Assembly (NCBI GenBank): GCA_028101965.1
Contig: JAOHMI010000004.1
Span: forward strand, 20,595 to 84,594
Source: Bacteriovoracaceae bacterium
GTDB taxonomy: Bacteria; Bdellovibrionota; Bacteriovoracia; Bacteriovoracales; Bacteriovoracaceae
Direction of reading: 5' to 3'
DNA length: 64,000 bases
The position numbers and the translations under genes are program-made. The notes below the pieces were generated by a model that saw nothing but the letters and a program-made list of their open reading frames with translations, did no database searches and was not told the DNA's origin. Below, piece after piece: positions 1 through 9,411 of this stretch. How positions within the stretch are numbered: position 1 is the first letter of the stretch; each line of letters starts with the position of its first letter.

Positions 1-65
1 ATCGATCTCTCCCGAGGTGTTTTATTTAAAACCAATCAGCATCAAAGCGAGTACCAATATTTTAT

Positions 66-842
66 TTATGTGAAGCCTTGATCTTTGTAATGCTGTAAAA
101 GCAATGTGGCCATTTCACTTAAATAATCTAGAGAGAATTTTGTTTCCGTATAAACTTGAGAAATATTTTTTAAATCTTTTTCTGCGATAAGAGATCCGAA
201 TCGTCCACTTGTCTTAAACCGTGCAAATGTGGATTCTTCTCTTTGACGATACAATTGTTCAATCTCCTCTTCGGAAAGAATTTGGTACTTCTCTTTGTGC
301 AGAACTGCTTCTATGGGAAGACGATCAACTTTCTCTGATTGGCCATCCGGGTATCCCATCACTAAAGAAGTAACCGGAAAAACGTGCTGGGGTAAATTTA
401 GAATTTCAGAAATTTGAGTGGCACTCGTTAAAGTTGAGCCCATATAGCATATACCTATTCCATAAGCTTCGGCAGCTATGGCCATATTTTGTGCAACCAA
501 GCACACATCGATTACTCCTCGCATAAATCCGAGAAAGTTCTCTCCTGCATAGTCAACTCCAGATTGTTTCATCCAATTTTTAATTCGCCTTTGATCACAA
601 CAAAAAGTAAAAACAACCGGTGCCTGCATAACCATTTTTTGTTCACCATGAGCTTTATATAATTGCTCTTTTAATTCTGAATCTTTTGTCTGAATGATTG
701 AGTAAAACTGCATATTGGAAGAAGTCGAAGAGCGAATACCAGAGGTAATAATGTCGGTAAGAATTTCGCTATTTATTGATTTTGGTTTATATTTTCTGAT
801 TGAACGATGGTCTTGAATTTGCTGATTGAACTGTTGACCCAT
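66..842 (-). CDS. NfsA-type NAD(P)H nitroreductase
   Basis: A 258-residue nitroreductase-family flavoprotein, expected to bind FMN and reduce nitro or quinone compounds with NAD(P)H in the cytoplasm. The N-terminal HRSIRKYKP is the family's FMN-binding signature, and AYGIGICYMGS (about residues 126-136) is the conserved central segment. The long C-terminal extension after VDRLPIEAVLH is typical of the NfsA/FRP branch rather than the shorter NfsB branch. ATG at 842 is preferred to an in-frame ATG at 857, because the AGGAGA ribosome site lies between the two. The gene stands alone and is divergent from the barrel gene at 1011. The natural substrate cannot be read from the sequence. Confidence 0.85.
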   Translation of the reverse strand: MGQQFNQQIQDHRSIRKYKPKSINSEILTDIITSGIRSSTSSNMQFYSIIQTKDSELKEQLYKAHGEQKMVMQAPVVFTFCCDQRRIKNWMKQSGVDYAGENFLGFMRGVIDVCLVAQNMAIAAEAYGIGICYMGSTLTSATQISEILNLPQHVFPVTSLVMGYPDGQSEKVDRLPIEAVLHKEKYQILSEEEIEQLYRQREESTFARFKTSGRFGSLIAEKDLKNISQVYTETKFSLDYLSEMATLLLQHYKDQGFT

Positions 843-1010
843 GATAATTCTCCTCAAAAATAATAGAATATGCGATTAAACTTTTCCTTCTAAGCTTTGA
901 ATAATACACCCAAAGTCTAAATAAATAAATTTAGTAAGTCGCTTTTTAGTTACCGGTGCCAAAAAAAATTTCTATACTTCGCGAGAATGACAGAACCCCA
1001 GGAAAGAAAG

Positions 1011-1694
1011 ATGAAAATTAACTGCCTCAACTTAGCTAGCTTATTGCTCATTTTACCTCTTACTAACTTTGCTGCTGACAAGAAAATGTCAGACATATCA
1101 CTAGATCTTGATCCTGAAACAAAAACTGTTGTCTATCAAGGACCACAAGTAGAGCTACGCTTTTTAGACGTTATGGCCACCTTAGAAGGAAGAATCCGAA
1201 ATAAAATCGATGCTGAGTCAGCTTCTGAAAAAGTAGACGACGTTCAGCACGTCAATACAAACTTTGGCTTTGGCGCAAGTTATGGAACTATTTATTTAAA
1301 CCAAATTGGAACAAAATTTGGAGCTTATTATCAGGATCTTTCCATAGACTTTGATGGTCAAAATGATTTAGAAACGAAAAATTTTATTTTTGATGCCAAC
1401 CTGACTTATGGAATCGATGGGCACCTTTCTGCCATGGCCGGAGTTAATTTTGTCATGGTTAATGAAGCGGACTTTGCTGATACAAATATAAATCAAGGTG
1501 ATTTCGTCAATAAATTTGGCGTTCAAGCCAGCCTCAAATACTTTAACCCGGATAGAAAAACATCAATCGGTTTGTCTTATATTGCTTACAATCAAGAAAT
1601 CGATTATGCAGAAAATATTAATGGCGTTGAGTATTCCAATGATACAATGATCCGCTATCGAGGTTTAGTTTTGGATGTGGGATTAGTCTTCTAG
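1011..1694 (+). CDS. small outer-membrane beta-barrel-like secreted protein
   Basis: A 227-residue protein with a clear signal peptide (MKINCLNLASLLLILPLTNF, cleavage near FAA-DKK). The rest alternates short amphipathic strands (FGFGASYGTIYLNQIG, KFGAYYQDLSIDF, SIGLSYIAYNQEI) and ends in a strand with terminal phenylalanine (LVLDVGLVF), as outer-membrane barrels do. No family is recognised, so the barrel assignment is inferred from strand pattern and the terminal residue. ATG at 1011 follows a good GGAAAG site; an upstream in-frame ATG at 987 would put extra residues ahead of the signal peptide. It is divergent from the nitroreductase gene, sharing about 170 bp of upstream DNA. Confidence 0.7.
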   Translation: MKINCLNLASLLLILPLTNFAADKKMSDISLDLDPETKTVVYQGPQVELRFLDVMATLEGRIRNKIDAESASEKVDDVQHVNTNFGFGASYGTIYLNQIGTKFGAYYQDLSIDFDGQNDLETKNFIFDANLTYGIDGHLSAMAGVNFVMVNEADFADTNINQGDFVNKFGVQASLKYFNPDRKTSIGLSYIAYNQEIDYAENINGVEYSNDTMIRYRGLVLDVGLVF

Positions 1695-1811
1695 ATTAAA
1701 TAAACCCTAACCATCTATTCTTATTACTCTTTATTAAATGTAATAAATTATCATAAATAGTAACATCACCTATAAATAATTCAGTTTATTTACCCTAAAA
1801 ACACTGTTTTC

Positions 1812-1841
1812 GCTGACCTGTGTTAATATATTTGCTGACCT
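1812..1841 (+). promoter_or_regulatory. paired direct repeat upstream of secreted protein gene
   Basis: The octamer GCTGACCT occurs at 1812-1819 and again at 1834-1841, a centre distance of 22 bp or about two helical turns. The spacer contains TGTTAATAT, which could be an extended -10 element. The arrangement suggests a tandem activator or repressor site, but no binding protein is known and the promoter assignment is weak. Confidence 0.25.
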
Positions 1842-1858
1842 AAGAGGATGAACGTTAA

Positions 1859-2530
1859 ATGAAGAATATTATTTCAACCAGTTATAAATCAATGATTTTT
1901 GGCTTCGCGCTAATAAGTCACTTGTCATTTTCACAATCAAATACCTATCTTGTTACGATCAACGGAGAAACTTTTGAAAAAGAGTATCCACAAGTATCTG
2001 AATTTGATTACTGCAAGATTGAAAATCGACATCTACATAGATTTTGCGGAGAAAATACTCTCTCTTATACAGACCTTTTTCAAAATGAAGAGCCGGTCAA
2101 AGTTAAAAGTGGGAGACAAAAGAATATTTCTTCTAAAAACAAAACATATCACTTATATACCGGTAAGCAACGTTCACAAATTCTAGAAAGAGATAAAAGA
2201 CTTCGAGAAGTTAGTCACTCTTTAGAAAACAACCCTATTCTAGCGAAGTCAATTGATCTTGACTACAACTCGTCTCAAGGGACTTGGAGTAGCTCTACTA
2301 AGTTAAACAGTAAAGAAGTTATCCGGCTCTTTACTATTCTTAATCAAGAGACTGAAGGACAATTTTTAGAATACTCACTAAGCCAAAATCATATATCCAG
2401 CCAATTTAATAAGAATCTAGACCAGAGATGCTATGATCTTTTAGAAGAGATTGGTCAGCTAAAAGAGCAAAAAAATATAACCGACTCCTCAACGAAATCG
2501 GCTATATTCTTTAATCGATGTACAACGTAA
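1859..2530 (+). CDS. secreted hypothetical protein
   Basis: A 223-residue protein that I do not recognise. It has an N-terminal signal peptide (hydrophobic FGFALISHLSFS, predicted cleavage after the serine near residue 25), so it should be exported. The mature part has four cysteines, including the C-x10-C pair around FDYCKIENRHLHRFCGE and a pair near the C-terminus (QRCYDLLEE, FNRCTT), which could form disulfides. AAGAGGA lies about 10 bases before the ATG. The gene stands alone and converges on ndk. Two copies of GCTGACCT, 22 bp apart, lie just upstream. Confidence 0.65.
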   Translation: MKNIISTSYKSMIFGFALISHLSFSQSNTYLVTINGETFEKEYPQVSEFDYCKIENRHLHRFCGENTLSYTDLFQNEEPVKVKSGRQKNISSKNKTYHLYTGKQRSQILERDKRLREVSHSLENNPILAKSIDLDYNSSQGTWSSSTKLNSKEVIRLFTILNQETEGQFLEYSLSQNHISSQFNKNLDQRCYDLLEEIGQLKEQKNITDSSTKSAIFFNRCTT

Positions 2531-2547
2531 TTATTCTTAAAAACTAA

Positions 2548-2976
2548 TTAGAAACGATCTGAAATTTCATTCTTCTCAAAGAAGTATGATAATTCTCTCT
2601 CAGCACTGGCAGCAGAGTCTGAACCGTGAACCGCATTTTCACCAACTGAAGCCGCATATAATTTTCGGATTGTTCCTTCCGCAGCATCAGCAGGATTCGT
2701 TGCTCCCATGATTTCGCGATTTTTAGTAACGGCACTTTCTCCTTCTAAACATAGAAGTAAAACAGGTGCAGAGGTCATGAACTCAACTAATTCACCAAAG
2801 AATGGTCGATCTTTGTGTTCAATATAAAATCCTTCAGCTTTTTCTTTTGATAAAGTTGTGAATCTCGCAGCAGCAATTCTCAAACCATTTTTTTCAAAAA
2901 TAGCCAGGATATTTCCAATGTTATTATCTTTAACAGCATTAGGCTTAATAATACTAAACGTTTTTTCAGTTGCCAT
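2548..2976 (-). CDS. ndk: nucleoside diphosphate kinase
   Basis: A 142-residue nucleoside diphosphate kinase, which moves the gamma-phosphate from ATP to NDPs and dNDPs through a phosphohistidine. The N-terminal [16 protein letters not shown] start (here [12 protein letters not shown]), the [13 protein letters not shown] segment and the active-site NAVHGSDS (His117) are all present, and the length is normal. AAGGAG precedes the ATG. It lies downstream of sucCD on the same strand, separated by a strong hairpin. Nucleotide supply links it to the salvage genes at 33-36.6 kb. Confidence 0.96.
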   Translation of the reverse strand: MATEKTFSIIKPNAVKDNNIGNILAIFEKNGLRIAAARFTTLSKEKAEGFYIEHKDRPFFGELVEFMTSAPVLLLCLEGESAVTKNREIMGATNPADAAEGTIRKLYAASVGENAVHGSDSAASAERELSYFFEKNEISDRF

Positions 2977-3026
2977 AAAATGAGCTCCTTAAATAAATTT
3001 ACCTAATCATCTGATGTCAGAAATAG

Positions 3027-3059
3027 GTAAAAGGGTGTTAATTAAAAATTGAACACCCT
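3027..3059 (-). terminator. hairpin between sucD and ndk, probable terminator
   Basis: AGGGTGTT at 3032-3039 is a perfect 8-bp inverted repeat with AACACCCT at 3052-3059, around a 12-base AT-rich loop. Read on the minus strand, the stem is followed directly by a short T run (TTTTA), so it fits an intrinsic terminator for sucCD. The T run is short, so it could be leaky and let part of the sucCD transcript continue into ndk. Confidence 0.6.
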
Positions 3060-3115
3060 ATAAATAAAAGAAAATGTCGAATTTGGAAACGAAAAACTCT
3101 CAGAGAGAGAAAAAA

Positions 3116-3985
3116 TTACTTTAGTGCCTTGGCCATCATTTCACCCAATTGAGCCGGGCTTCTGGCAACAGTAATACCACATTCCTCTAAGATTTGAAAT
3201 TTTGCTTCAGCAGTATCATCACCACCGGAAATTATCGCTCCAGCATGTCCCATTCTTTTCCCTTTAGGGGCAGAAGCACCTGCAATAAAGCCAACCACTG
3301 GTTTTGACATATTCTCTTGAATCCATCGAGCTGCATCAGTTTCAGCTGATCCACCAATTTCACCAATCATTATAACCGCATCCGTATCTTCGTCTTTTTC
3401 AAATAGCTCTAAACAGTCAATAAAATCGGTACCATTCACTGGATCACCACCAATTCCCACGCAAGTAGATTGACCGATTTCTCTTTGAGTTAACTGGTAA
3501 ACTGCTTCATAAGTAAGAGTTCCTGAACGAGAGACCACCCCAACTCTACCCGGCATATGAATGTGACCAGGCATAATTCCCATTTTACACTCACCTGGAG
3601 TAATTATCCCAGGGCAATTTGGACCAATCAGGCGAGAAGAACTATTCTCAATCACACTTTTCACTCTAACCATATCATTTATGGGAATTCCCTCGGTAAT
3701 AGCAATGATAAGAGGGATCTTTGCATCCACAGCTTCTAAGATAGAATCCGCTGCAAATGGCGGGGGAACAAACAACATTGCCGCATTCGCTTCAGTTTCA
3801 CTGACGGCTTCACTGACAGAGTTATATACATGAATTCCTTCATGAACAGTCCCACCTTTTCCAGGAGTGACTCCACCTACAATATTTGTTCCATAGTCAC
3901 GGGACTGCAATGTATGGAAGGTTCCTTGTTTTCCCGTTACACCAACGGTAATTACTTTAGTATCTCGATTTATTAGAATTGCCAT
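3116..3985 (-). CDS. sucD: succinyl-CoA ligase, alpha subunit
   Basis: A 289-residue alpha subunit of succinyl-CoA synthetase, which makes succinate and ATP or GTP from succinyl-CoA in the TCA cycle. It carries the CoA-binding start ([22 protein letters not shown]), the [21 protein letters not shown] block, and the phosphohistidine loop [14 protein letters not shown] near residue 247. Length is typical. The start is 3 bp after the sucC stop, so the two subunits form one translationally linked operon. Confidence 0.97.
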   Translation of the reverse strand: MAILINRDTKVITVGVTGKQGTFHTLQSRDYGTNIVGGVTPGKGGTVHEGIHVYNSVSEAVSETEANAAMLFVPPPFAADSILEAVDAKIPLIIAITEGIPINDMVRVKSVIENSSSRLIGPNCPGIITPGECKMGIMPGHIHMPGRVGVVSRSGTLTYEAVYQLTQREIGQSTCVGIGGDPVNGTDFIDCLELFEKDEDTDAVIMIGEIGGSAETDAARWIQENMSKPVVGFIAGASAPKGKRMGHAGAIISGGDDTAEAKFQILEECGITVARSPAQLGEMMAKALK

Positions 3986-3988
3986 TGG

Positions 3989-5155
3989 TTACTCCCCTTT
4001 TGTCGCCGCTACTGCTTTTTCCGCAGCATCTTTTAAATCATCAGCTGATGTTATTTGAAGACCTGAGTCGTTTAATATTTTTTTACCAATTGAAACGTTA
4101 GTTCCTTCTAGACGTACAATTAAAGGAACTTTGAGTTCAAGAGACTTCGCCGCAGCGACAATCCCCTCTGCAATAATGTCACATTTCATTATTCCACCAA
4201 AAATATTAACTAGAATGGCTTTTACATTATCGTCTCTTAAAATAATCTTAAAAGCTGCTTCAACAGTTTCCTTAGTGGCCCCTCCCCCTACATCAAGGAA
4301 GTTTGCGGGCTCTCCGCCATGAAGCTTAATGATATCCATTGTGGCCATGGCTAAACCTGCTCCATTAACTAAGCAACCAATGTCTCCATCAAGAGAAATG
4401 TAGCTCAATCCAAATTGACCAGCTTCCAGCTCTTCAGCACTTTCCTCCGTAGCATCTCTTAAAGAAGATACTTCTGGATGTCTAAAAAGCCCATTGTCAT
4501 CAAAGTTTAACTTAGCATCCAAAGCAATAACGTCACCTGACTTAGTTACCACGAGAGGATTGATCTCAGCGATTGAGCAGTCCTTCGCCATATACAAGTC
4601 ATAAAGACCTCTAAAAAACTTGATTGCCTTTTTTAATGTATCTCCAGATAAACCTATTCCGAAGCCAAGTTTTCGCCCAATGAAAGGAGTAAATCCAATA
4701 GCAGGGTCTATAGTAGCTTTGATAATTTTTTCTGGTGTTTCTTTCGCAACTTTCTCAATTTCAACTCCACCTTCCCGAGAAGCCATCATGGTAATCTTTC
4801 CTAGGTTACGATCAAGAACAATCCCTACATAGTATTCGTGTTGGATATCACAGCCCTCTTCCACAAAAATTTTATGAACATTTTTTCCCTCAGGTCCGGT
4901 TTGATGGGTAACTAAGTTCATCCCTAAGATATCCTCAGCGTATTTTTTCACCTCTTCCATGGACTTAGCAACTTTAACACCGCCACCTTTACCACGACCA
5001 CCTGCGTGAATTTGAGCTTTAACCACCCAAATATCTCCTCCTAACTTTTCTGCAATTTGCACAGCTTCATCAACCGAGTGGGCAACTTCCCCTCTCAGAA
5101 CGGATATATCGAAGTCCCGCATTAGCGCTTTGGCTTGGTACTCGTGTACATTCAT
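3989..5155 (-). CDS. sucC: succinyl-CoA ligase, beta subunit
   Basis: A 388-residue beta subunit with an N-terminal ATP-grasp domain ([29 protein letters not shown]) and a C-terminal CoA-ligase domain ([27 protein letters not shown]). It provides the nucleotide-binding site for SucD. The start at 5155 matches the family N-terminus and follows AAGGAG; the open frame continues 16 codons further upstream, which would place the ribosome site inside the gene. The gene is first in sucCD and divergent from the hydrolase gene at 5224, with only about 70 bp for both promoters. Confidence 0.97.
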   Translation of the reverse strand: MNVHEYQAKALMRDFDISVLRGEVAHSVDEAVQIAEKLGGDIWVVKAQIHAGGRGKGGGVKVAKSMEEVKKYAEDILGMNLVTHQTGPEGKNVHKIFVEEGCDIQHEYYVGIVLDRNLGKITMMASREGGVEIEKVAKETPEKIIKATIDPAIGFTPFIGRKLGFGIGLSGDTLKKAIKFFRGLYDLYMAKDCSIAEINPLVVTKSGDVIALDAKLNFDDNGLFRHPEVSSLRDATEESAEELEAGQFGLSYISLDGDIGCLVNGAGLAMATMDIIKLHGGEPANFLDVGGGATKETVEAAFKIILRDDNVKAILVNIFGGIMKCDIIAEGIVAAAKSLELKVPLIVRLEGTNVSIGKKILNDSGLQITSADDLKDAAEKAVAATKGE

Positions 5156-5223
5156 TACTTTCTCCTTGCGAATTTTATTGCTATATTCTCGTATACTACA
5201 CACGCGATGAAAAGGTATTCTCT

Positions 5224-6114
5224 ATGAAAAAAATCCAATTCTTACATCCGAGTACCTTTAAATTAGATGGCGGGGCCATGTTTGGAATCATCCCCAAACC
5301 TTTATGGGAAAAGAAAATTCCGGCGGATGAAAAAAATCGCATCCACATGTCACTTCGTGTACCCTATATCGAAACTCAAGAAAGAAAAATTTTGATTGAT
5401 ACTGGAATTGGCTTTAGTAATCCAGAAAAATTTGAAAAAATATTTGCTATTCAACACAACTATGAAAGTTTTGAGTATATGCTTAATAAAGAATGTGGGA
5501 TTAGCTGCTCTGACATCACTGACATTATCCTAACTCATTTGCATTTCGATCATGTAGGCGGCTTATGTCAAAATATAGATGAAGTGCAGATAAAGAATCT
5601 AGAGCAAGAACGAAAAAAAACCCCAGCCTCAAGTTTTTCACAGGCCAGAATTCACACTCACCGTCAACATTTTGAATATGCTCAGAACCCTTCTCAAAGA
5701 GACTCAGGAAGTTTTCACTCCCACCTGTTCCTGCCGCTTCTTAAATCCAAACAAAAACAAGGCTTATTGAACTTAGTCGAGGGGGATTCCGGATTAATTT
5801 TAACAGATGATGATCTCAAAATAAATTATAAAACCAGCCAAGGACATACTCCTTTTATGATCCATCCAATCATTGATCAAGAATGGATTTATATGGCCGA
5901 CCTTATTCCAACTCATGCACACCTCCCAATTCCTTGGGTAATGGGCTATGATATTAGTCCCGCGATAACATGTGAATATAAAGAAAAGTTTTTGCGATAT
6001 GCGCTTGAAAACAAATTACAGTTAATTTACGAGCATGATATTGAATATATTGGAGCGAAAATGGACGAATCCAAAGAAAGTTGGACTACCCTACAAGAGA
6101 GCTCGGATATATAA
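5224..6114 (+). CDS. metallo-beta-lactamase-fold hydrolase (YtnP-like)
   Basis: A 296-residue metallo-beta-lactamase-fold hydrolase without a signal peptide. The zinc-binding motif HLHFDHVGG is intact near residue 107, with a later histidine in SQGHTPFMIH, an aspartate in YMADLIPTHAH, and a final EHD. The FKLDGGAMFGIIPKPLWEK start resembles the YtnP group, some members of which open acyl-homoserine lactones. Here only the fold and metal site are secure; the substrate is unknown. It follows a modest AAGG site, is divergent from sucC, and stands alone. Confidence 0.82.
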   Translation: MKKIQFLHPSTFKLDGGAMFGIIPKPLWEKKIPADEKNRIHMSLRVPYIETQERKILIDTGIGFSNPEKFEKIFAIQHNYESFEYMLNKECGISCSDITDIILTHLHFDHVGGLCQNIDEVQIKNLEQERKKTPASSFSQARIHTHRQHFEYAQNPSQRDSGSFHSHLFLPLLKSKQKQGLLNLVEGDSGLILTDDDLKINYKTSQGHTPFMIHPIIDQEWIYMADLIPTHAHLPIPWVMGYDISPAITCEYKEKFLRYALENKLQLIYEHDIEYIGAKMDESKESWTTLQESSDI

Positions 6115-6205
6115 TAATTAAACTTTTTTTACCTAATCCAGATAACTAAATATTTTTCGTTTTTTTGGCGAAAAGAATACTATCCCAATAACAAATGAAG
6201 GTACT

Positions 6206-6604
6206 ATGACTTTAAAAGAACTAATTGAATCCACTGAGCAAAATGAAATCTTCTCTGTTAATAAGGATACTTCCGTCTGCGATACGGCCAAGATGATGCA
6301 AGAAAAAAAAATAGGCTTCCTCTTGGTAAAAGATGAGGGTGAAGTCTGCGGTGTTGTCTCTGAAAGAGATATTGTTTATAAAACTGCAACTCAAGATTTT
6401 AAAAGTACAGAACATTTTGTGTCTGAAATTATGTCCACCAAAATTATATGGGGCCAACAAGATGATAATATTCGTTCCGTTTTAGATAAAATGAAAAAAG
6501 GTAACTTTCGCCATCTTCCCGTTCGCAGTGAAAACGGAATTCTTGGAATTGTTTCAGAAAGAGATATAACAACTTATTTTTTGAATAAAATTAAAGGTGC
6601 ATAA
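6206..6604 (+). CDS. tandem CBS-domain protein
   Basis: A 132-residue protein made almost wholly of two CBS domains (about residues 12-62 and 75-130). Each ends in the usual GVVSERDIVYK or GIVSERDITTYF strand-helix, which commonly binds adenosine nucleotides. Stand-alone CBS pairs usually act as energy-state sensors or regulate a partner by contact. No partner gene is adjacent: upstream is the hydrolase, and the next gene converges from the other strand. The partner is therefore unknown. Confidence 0.85.
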   Translation: MTLKELIESTEQNEIFSVNKDTSVCDTAKMMQEKKIGFLLVKDEGEVCGVVSERDIVYKTATQDFKSTEHFVSEIMSTKIIWGQQDDNIRSVLDKMKKGNFRHLPVRSENGILGIVSERDITTYFLNKIKGA

Positions 6605-6660
6605 TTCATTTATCTCGATACTAACTCTTTTTATGGTCATTAGGATTTATGAAGAAAACT

Positions 6661-8313
6661 CTACAAATCAAAAATAGTTCTGATTTCTTCTTCTTTAGAC
6701 TGAAACTCATTCTTTAGGTCAATTAATGGCTTCATGGAAGTCTGATAATAGAGATTAAAGTCACCATGTTTTACTTTGTCGAAATCTTCCATTTTCCCCA
6801 GGAAGTTCATGGACTCCTCACCCATTTTTCTTGCTAAATCTGACAAGCGTTTGTATTCAGAAAATACATATTTCTTTCGCTTAAATTGCTTGCCTTTGAT
6901 TTTTTCGAATGAAGCATTGTTTGTTATGACAAATGAGGTAAAGAAGTTTCCAAATTGATTTTTATATACATTTTCAAAAGCGATTGCCTTATCCTTAACT
7001 TCATCATCAGTAATTCCATTAAAAATCGCATCTGCTTGACCTATGATTTGAGTCGTCATCATTTTTAAAGTTAGATATTTCTGAAGAAGCTCTTTGAAGA
7101 ATCCACTTTGGTTTCTCTCTCGTTTCTTTTTCTTTGTCGTTAGTTTCAATTTAAAATCCTGCTCCGTTAAGCCAGATATTAAAAACTTTTCAAAGTGATC
7201 TAAATGCTTAGGGTAACTGGCAATATATTTTGAAACAAAAGCAGTTTTCAATTTCTCCATTGATCTAATTCGAATCTCATAAAAACCATCTTCAATATTT
7301 TTTCCCTGATTAAATTCAAATCGATTTAATGTTAAAATATTTTGCTCTAGATTACCTGTGGCTTCGAAAGCTACGTTAGTGTCCGCAAGAGACTCATTTT
7401 TAATTAAATTAAACTCAACTAAAATTTGTCCCTTGGCTTTATTCGGAGTGATCATATAAATTTCATCTCTATCGGTACTCATAAAGAACCGATAGGCGTT
7501 CAATTTTTTACTTTTTTCTAAAAACTTCGTTGCTTGAGTGTACTGATCAGAACTCATTTTCTGAGGTCGAGAAAAAGGAACATGATATAAAGAAACATAT
7601 TCAAAAATTAAATATGTTACAAATCCGAGAAAAGGCATGCTGGCCAAAGTAAGACGCTTTATCCATAATTTTTTCAGTCTGCTATGCCGTTCTTCTTTCG
7701 TTTCATCTTGATATAGGTTTCGCAGCTCTTTAACTGAAAGTTCTTCGACACGAGGAGGAGGTTGATCGCGAAGATCCTCTTCAATCAATTTCTCTTTAAT
7801 TTTCCTCTCATCGATTCCATCAAAGGATTGATTTTCATCAATAGTATTGCTTTTAGCCTTTTTATTTTTTTCTCTTTCAGTACGTTTAAGTTGAGAAATT
7901 ATTTTCTTGGCTTCCAAATCTTCTGCACTAGGAATATCAACAGGAGGAGGAGGTATTATTTCAGTTTGATCAGAAAGCTTTTGCTCTAATTCTAAATCTA
8001 ATTCCTGTAAATCCTTGTCAATGGTAATCATTGTCATCTTATCTTCTGTGCTCGTCGGAAAATCCAGATCAGGTAAATCTGGAGGCAAAGTCTTTATGAT
8101 AGGTATTCCAGGTTGGTCCTCTTTATTCATTTCAACCAAAACTTCATTCATCTTATTAATAAATTCTTCTCGGTAACTTGTTGGTTCAACAAGTTCCTCA
8201 CACCATATTTGTGTTTCTTCAAAGATTTTCTTTTTATTAAAAAGATTGACTAAATTTCGAGCGCTGAAGGGACCTAGATGATTGTCCTCTTCTATGATAA
8301 ACCATTTTTTCAT
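6661..8313 (-). CDS. GYF_2-domain single-pass membrane protein
   Basis: A 550-residue protein. The N-terminus (KKWFIIEEDNHLGPFSARNLVNLF through TQIWCEEL) matches the GYF_2/DUF4339 fold, a short protein-interaction module. A charged low-complexity stretch with proline clusters (IIPPPPVDIP) and basic segments follows. One membrane span sits near residues 215-235 (LASMPFLGFVTYLIFEYVSLY), and a roughly 300-residue C-terminal domain of unknown type follows. The arrangement suggests a cytoplasmic interaction head and a periplasmic tail. ATG at 8313 is used; GTG at 8319 is in frame and neither start has a clear ribosome site. It converges on the CBS gene. Confidence 0.7.
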   Translation of the reverse strand: MKKWFIIEEDNHLGPFSARNLVNLFNKKKIFEETQIWCEELVEPTSYREEFINKMNEVLVEMNKEDQPGIPIIKTLPPDLPDLDFPTSTEDKMTMITIDKDLQELDLELEQKLSDQTEIIPPPPVDIPSAEDLEAKKIISQLKRTEREKNKKAKSNTIDENQSFDGIDERKIKEKLIEEDLRDQPPPRVEELSVKELRNLYQDETKEERHSRLKKLWIKRLTLASMPFLGFVTYLIFEYVSLYHVPFSRPQKMSSDQYTQATKFLEKSKKLNAYRFFMSTDRDEIYMITPNKAKGQILVEFNLIKNESLADTNVAFEATGNLEQNILTLNRFEFNQGKNIEDGFYEIRIRSMEKLKTAFVSKYIASYPKHLDHFEKFLISGLTEQDFKLKLTTKKKKRERNQSGFFKELLQKYLTLKMMTTQIIGQADAIFNGITDDEVKDKAIAFENVYKNQFGNFFTSFVITNNASFEKIKGKQFKRKKYVFSEYKRLSDLARKMGEESMNFLGKMEDFDKVKHGDFNLYYQTSMKPLIDLKNEFQSKEEEIRTIFDL

Positions 8314-8361
8314 ACACACTATAAGTATGATACATTAAATCAATTCTAACAATGGAAAAGC

Positions 8362-9300
8362 ATGTATTTAGATCGAGATCAAGAAAGTTTAAATTCAATC
8401 CTCCTCAATCTTGATGAGATGAATCAACTTCCTTCCCAAGTAGCTGCTCACTTATTTCTTTCTCCAAATGATTATGGAGTGGTTCGGAATTATGGACGGC
8501 CGGGAGCTCGCTTCGCTCCTCAAAGCGTTCTGCAACAATTAAAAATACTAAACAAGATTGATTCAAATCCAATAACCTACCAAAGCGCTTGCGACTTTAA
8601 TTACAACTTTTTAAAAAATAATGATGAGTATTTTAATTCAATACAAAATGAAGAATTTTTAATTATGAAAGAAGGTTTAAAAAAAATAAATTCCTCTCAC
8701 TTTATACAAATAGGAGGCGGACACGACCACATTTACCCTTTTCTCAAAGCAATTCAATCAACTTTTGATTTAAGTAAAACTCCCTTAATCATTTTGAATT
8801 TAGATGCCCATCTTGATACTCGTCAAGATTCAAGTTTTCACTCCGGTACTCCTTTCAGGCAATTTGATCATGAGTTACAATCAAATGAATCAGTATCATT
8901 AGTTCAGTTTGGAATTCACTTGGCCAATAACTCAATTTCCACAAGAAAAGAATTAACTAATATTCATCAAGAAATTTTGTATTTTAATGAAAATCGAAAT
9001 CTTTCCCCTGAGAAATTAATAAGCCTTGCCTTCGAAACCCGAAAAGAAAGTTCTAATAACTGCCTATTCTTACTTAGTGTTGATTGCGACGCTTTCGGCC
9101 CTGAATATTTTTCAGGCGTTTCCGCAGTTAATGGCAATGGATTAGACACTGATTACTTTTTTCAACTCATTCAAGTAATTAAAGCAACTAAATTTCATAA
9201 AAGGTTTACCGGCTTTTATGAATACAACCCCTTAATGGATGATCTATCAAGCAAAGGTGCACGTTTTCTTGCACAATCTATCTTTACTTTAGGTTTTTAA
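8362..9300 (+). CDS. ureohydrolase (arginase / formimidoylglutamase family)
   Basis: A 312-residue manganese hydrolase of the arginase superfamily. All three metal motifs are visible: GGGHDHIYPF, LNLDAHLDTR and SVDCDAFGPEYFSGVSA. The GGGHD form of the first motif is more typical of formimidoylglutamase (HutG) than of agmatinase (usually GGDHS). No other histidine-degradation gene is in the window, so the substrate stays open between formimidoylglutamate, arginine and related guanidino compounds. ATG at 8362 is preceded by a weak GGAAAAG. It is divergent from the GYF-domain gene. Confidence 0.8.
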   Translation: MYLDRDQESLNSILLNLDEMNQLPSQVAAHLFLSPNDYGVVRNYGRPGARFAPQSVLQQLKILNKIDSNPITYQSACDFNYNFLKNNDEYFNSIQNEEFLIMKEGLKKINSSHFIQIGGGHDHIYPFLKAIQSTFDLSKTPLIILNLDAHLDTRQDSSFHSGTPFRQFDHELQSNESVSLVQFGIHLANNSISTRKELTNIHQEILYFNENRNLSPEKLISLAFETRKESSNNCLFLLSVDCDAFGPEYFSGVSAVNGNGLDTDYFFQLIQVIKATKFHKRFTGFYEYNPLMDDLSSKGARFLAQSIFTLGF

Positions 9301-9411
9301 GTTATTGATTCCTATAGTTTTTACACCAAATCTAAGATAAATTTTTAATTCTGCTAACCTAAACACACTTTTGTACCCAAATTATTTAAGATCTAAAAAG
9401 AGGATTCAATT

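Noticed and set aside
1..81. A frame from the left edge that ends in a stop at 81 (FKTNQHQSEYQYFIYVKP) and could be the tail of an upstream plus-strand gene.
   Set aside because: A second plus-strand frame is also open over the same stretch, so 26 codons do not establish a gene end.
5224..6114. Quorum-quenching lactonase call for the metallo-beta-lactamase-fold protein.
   Set aside because: Only fold and metal motif are secure; the substrate cannot be read from sequence.
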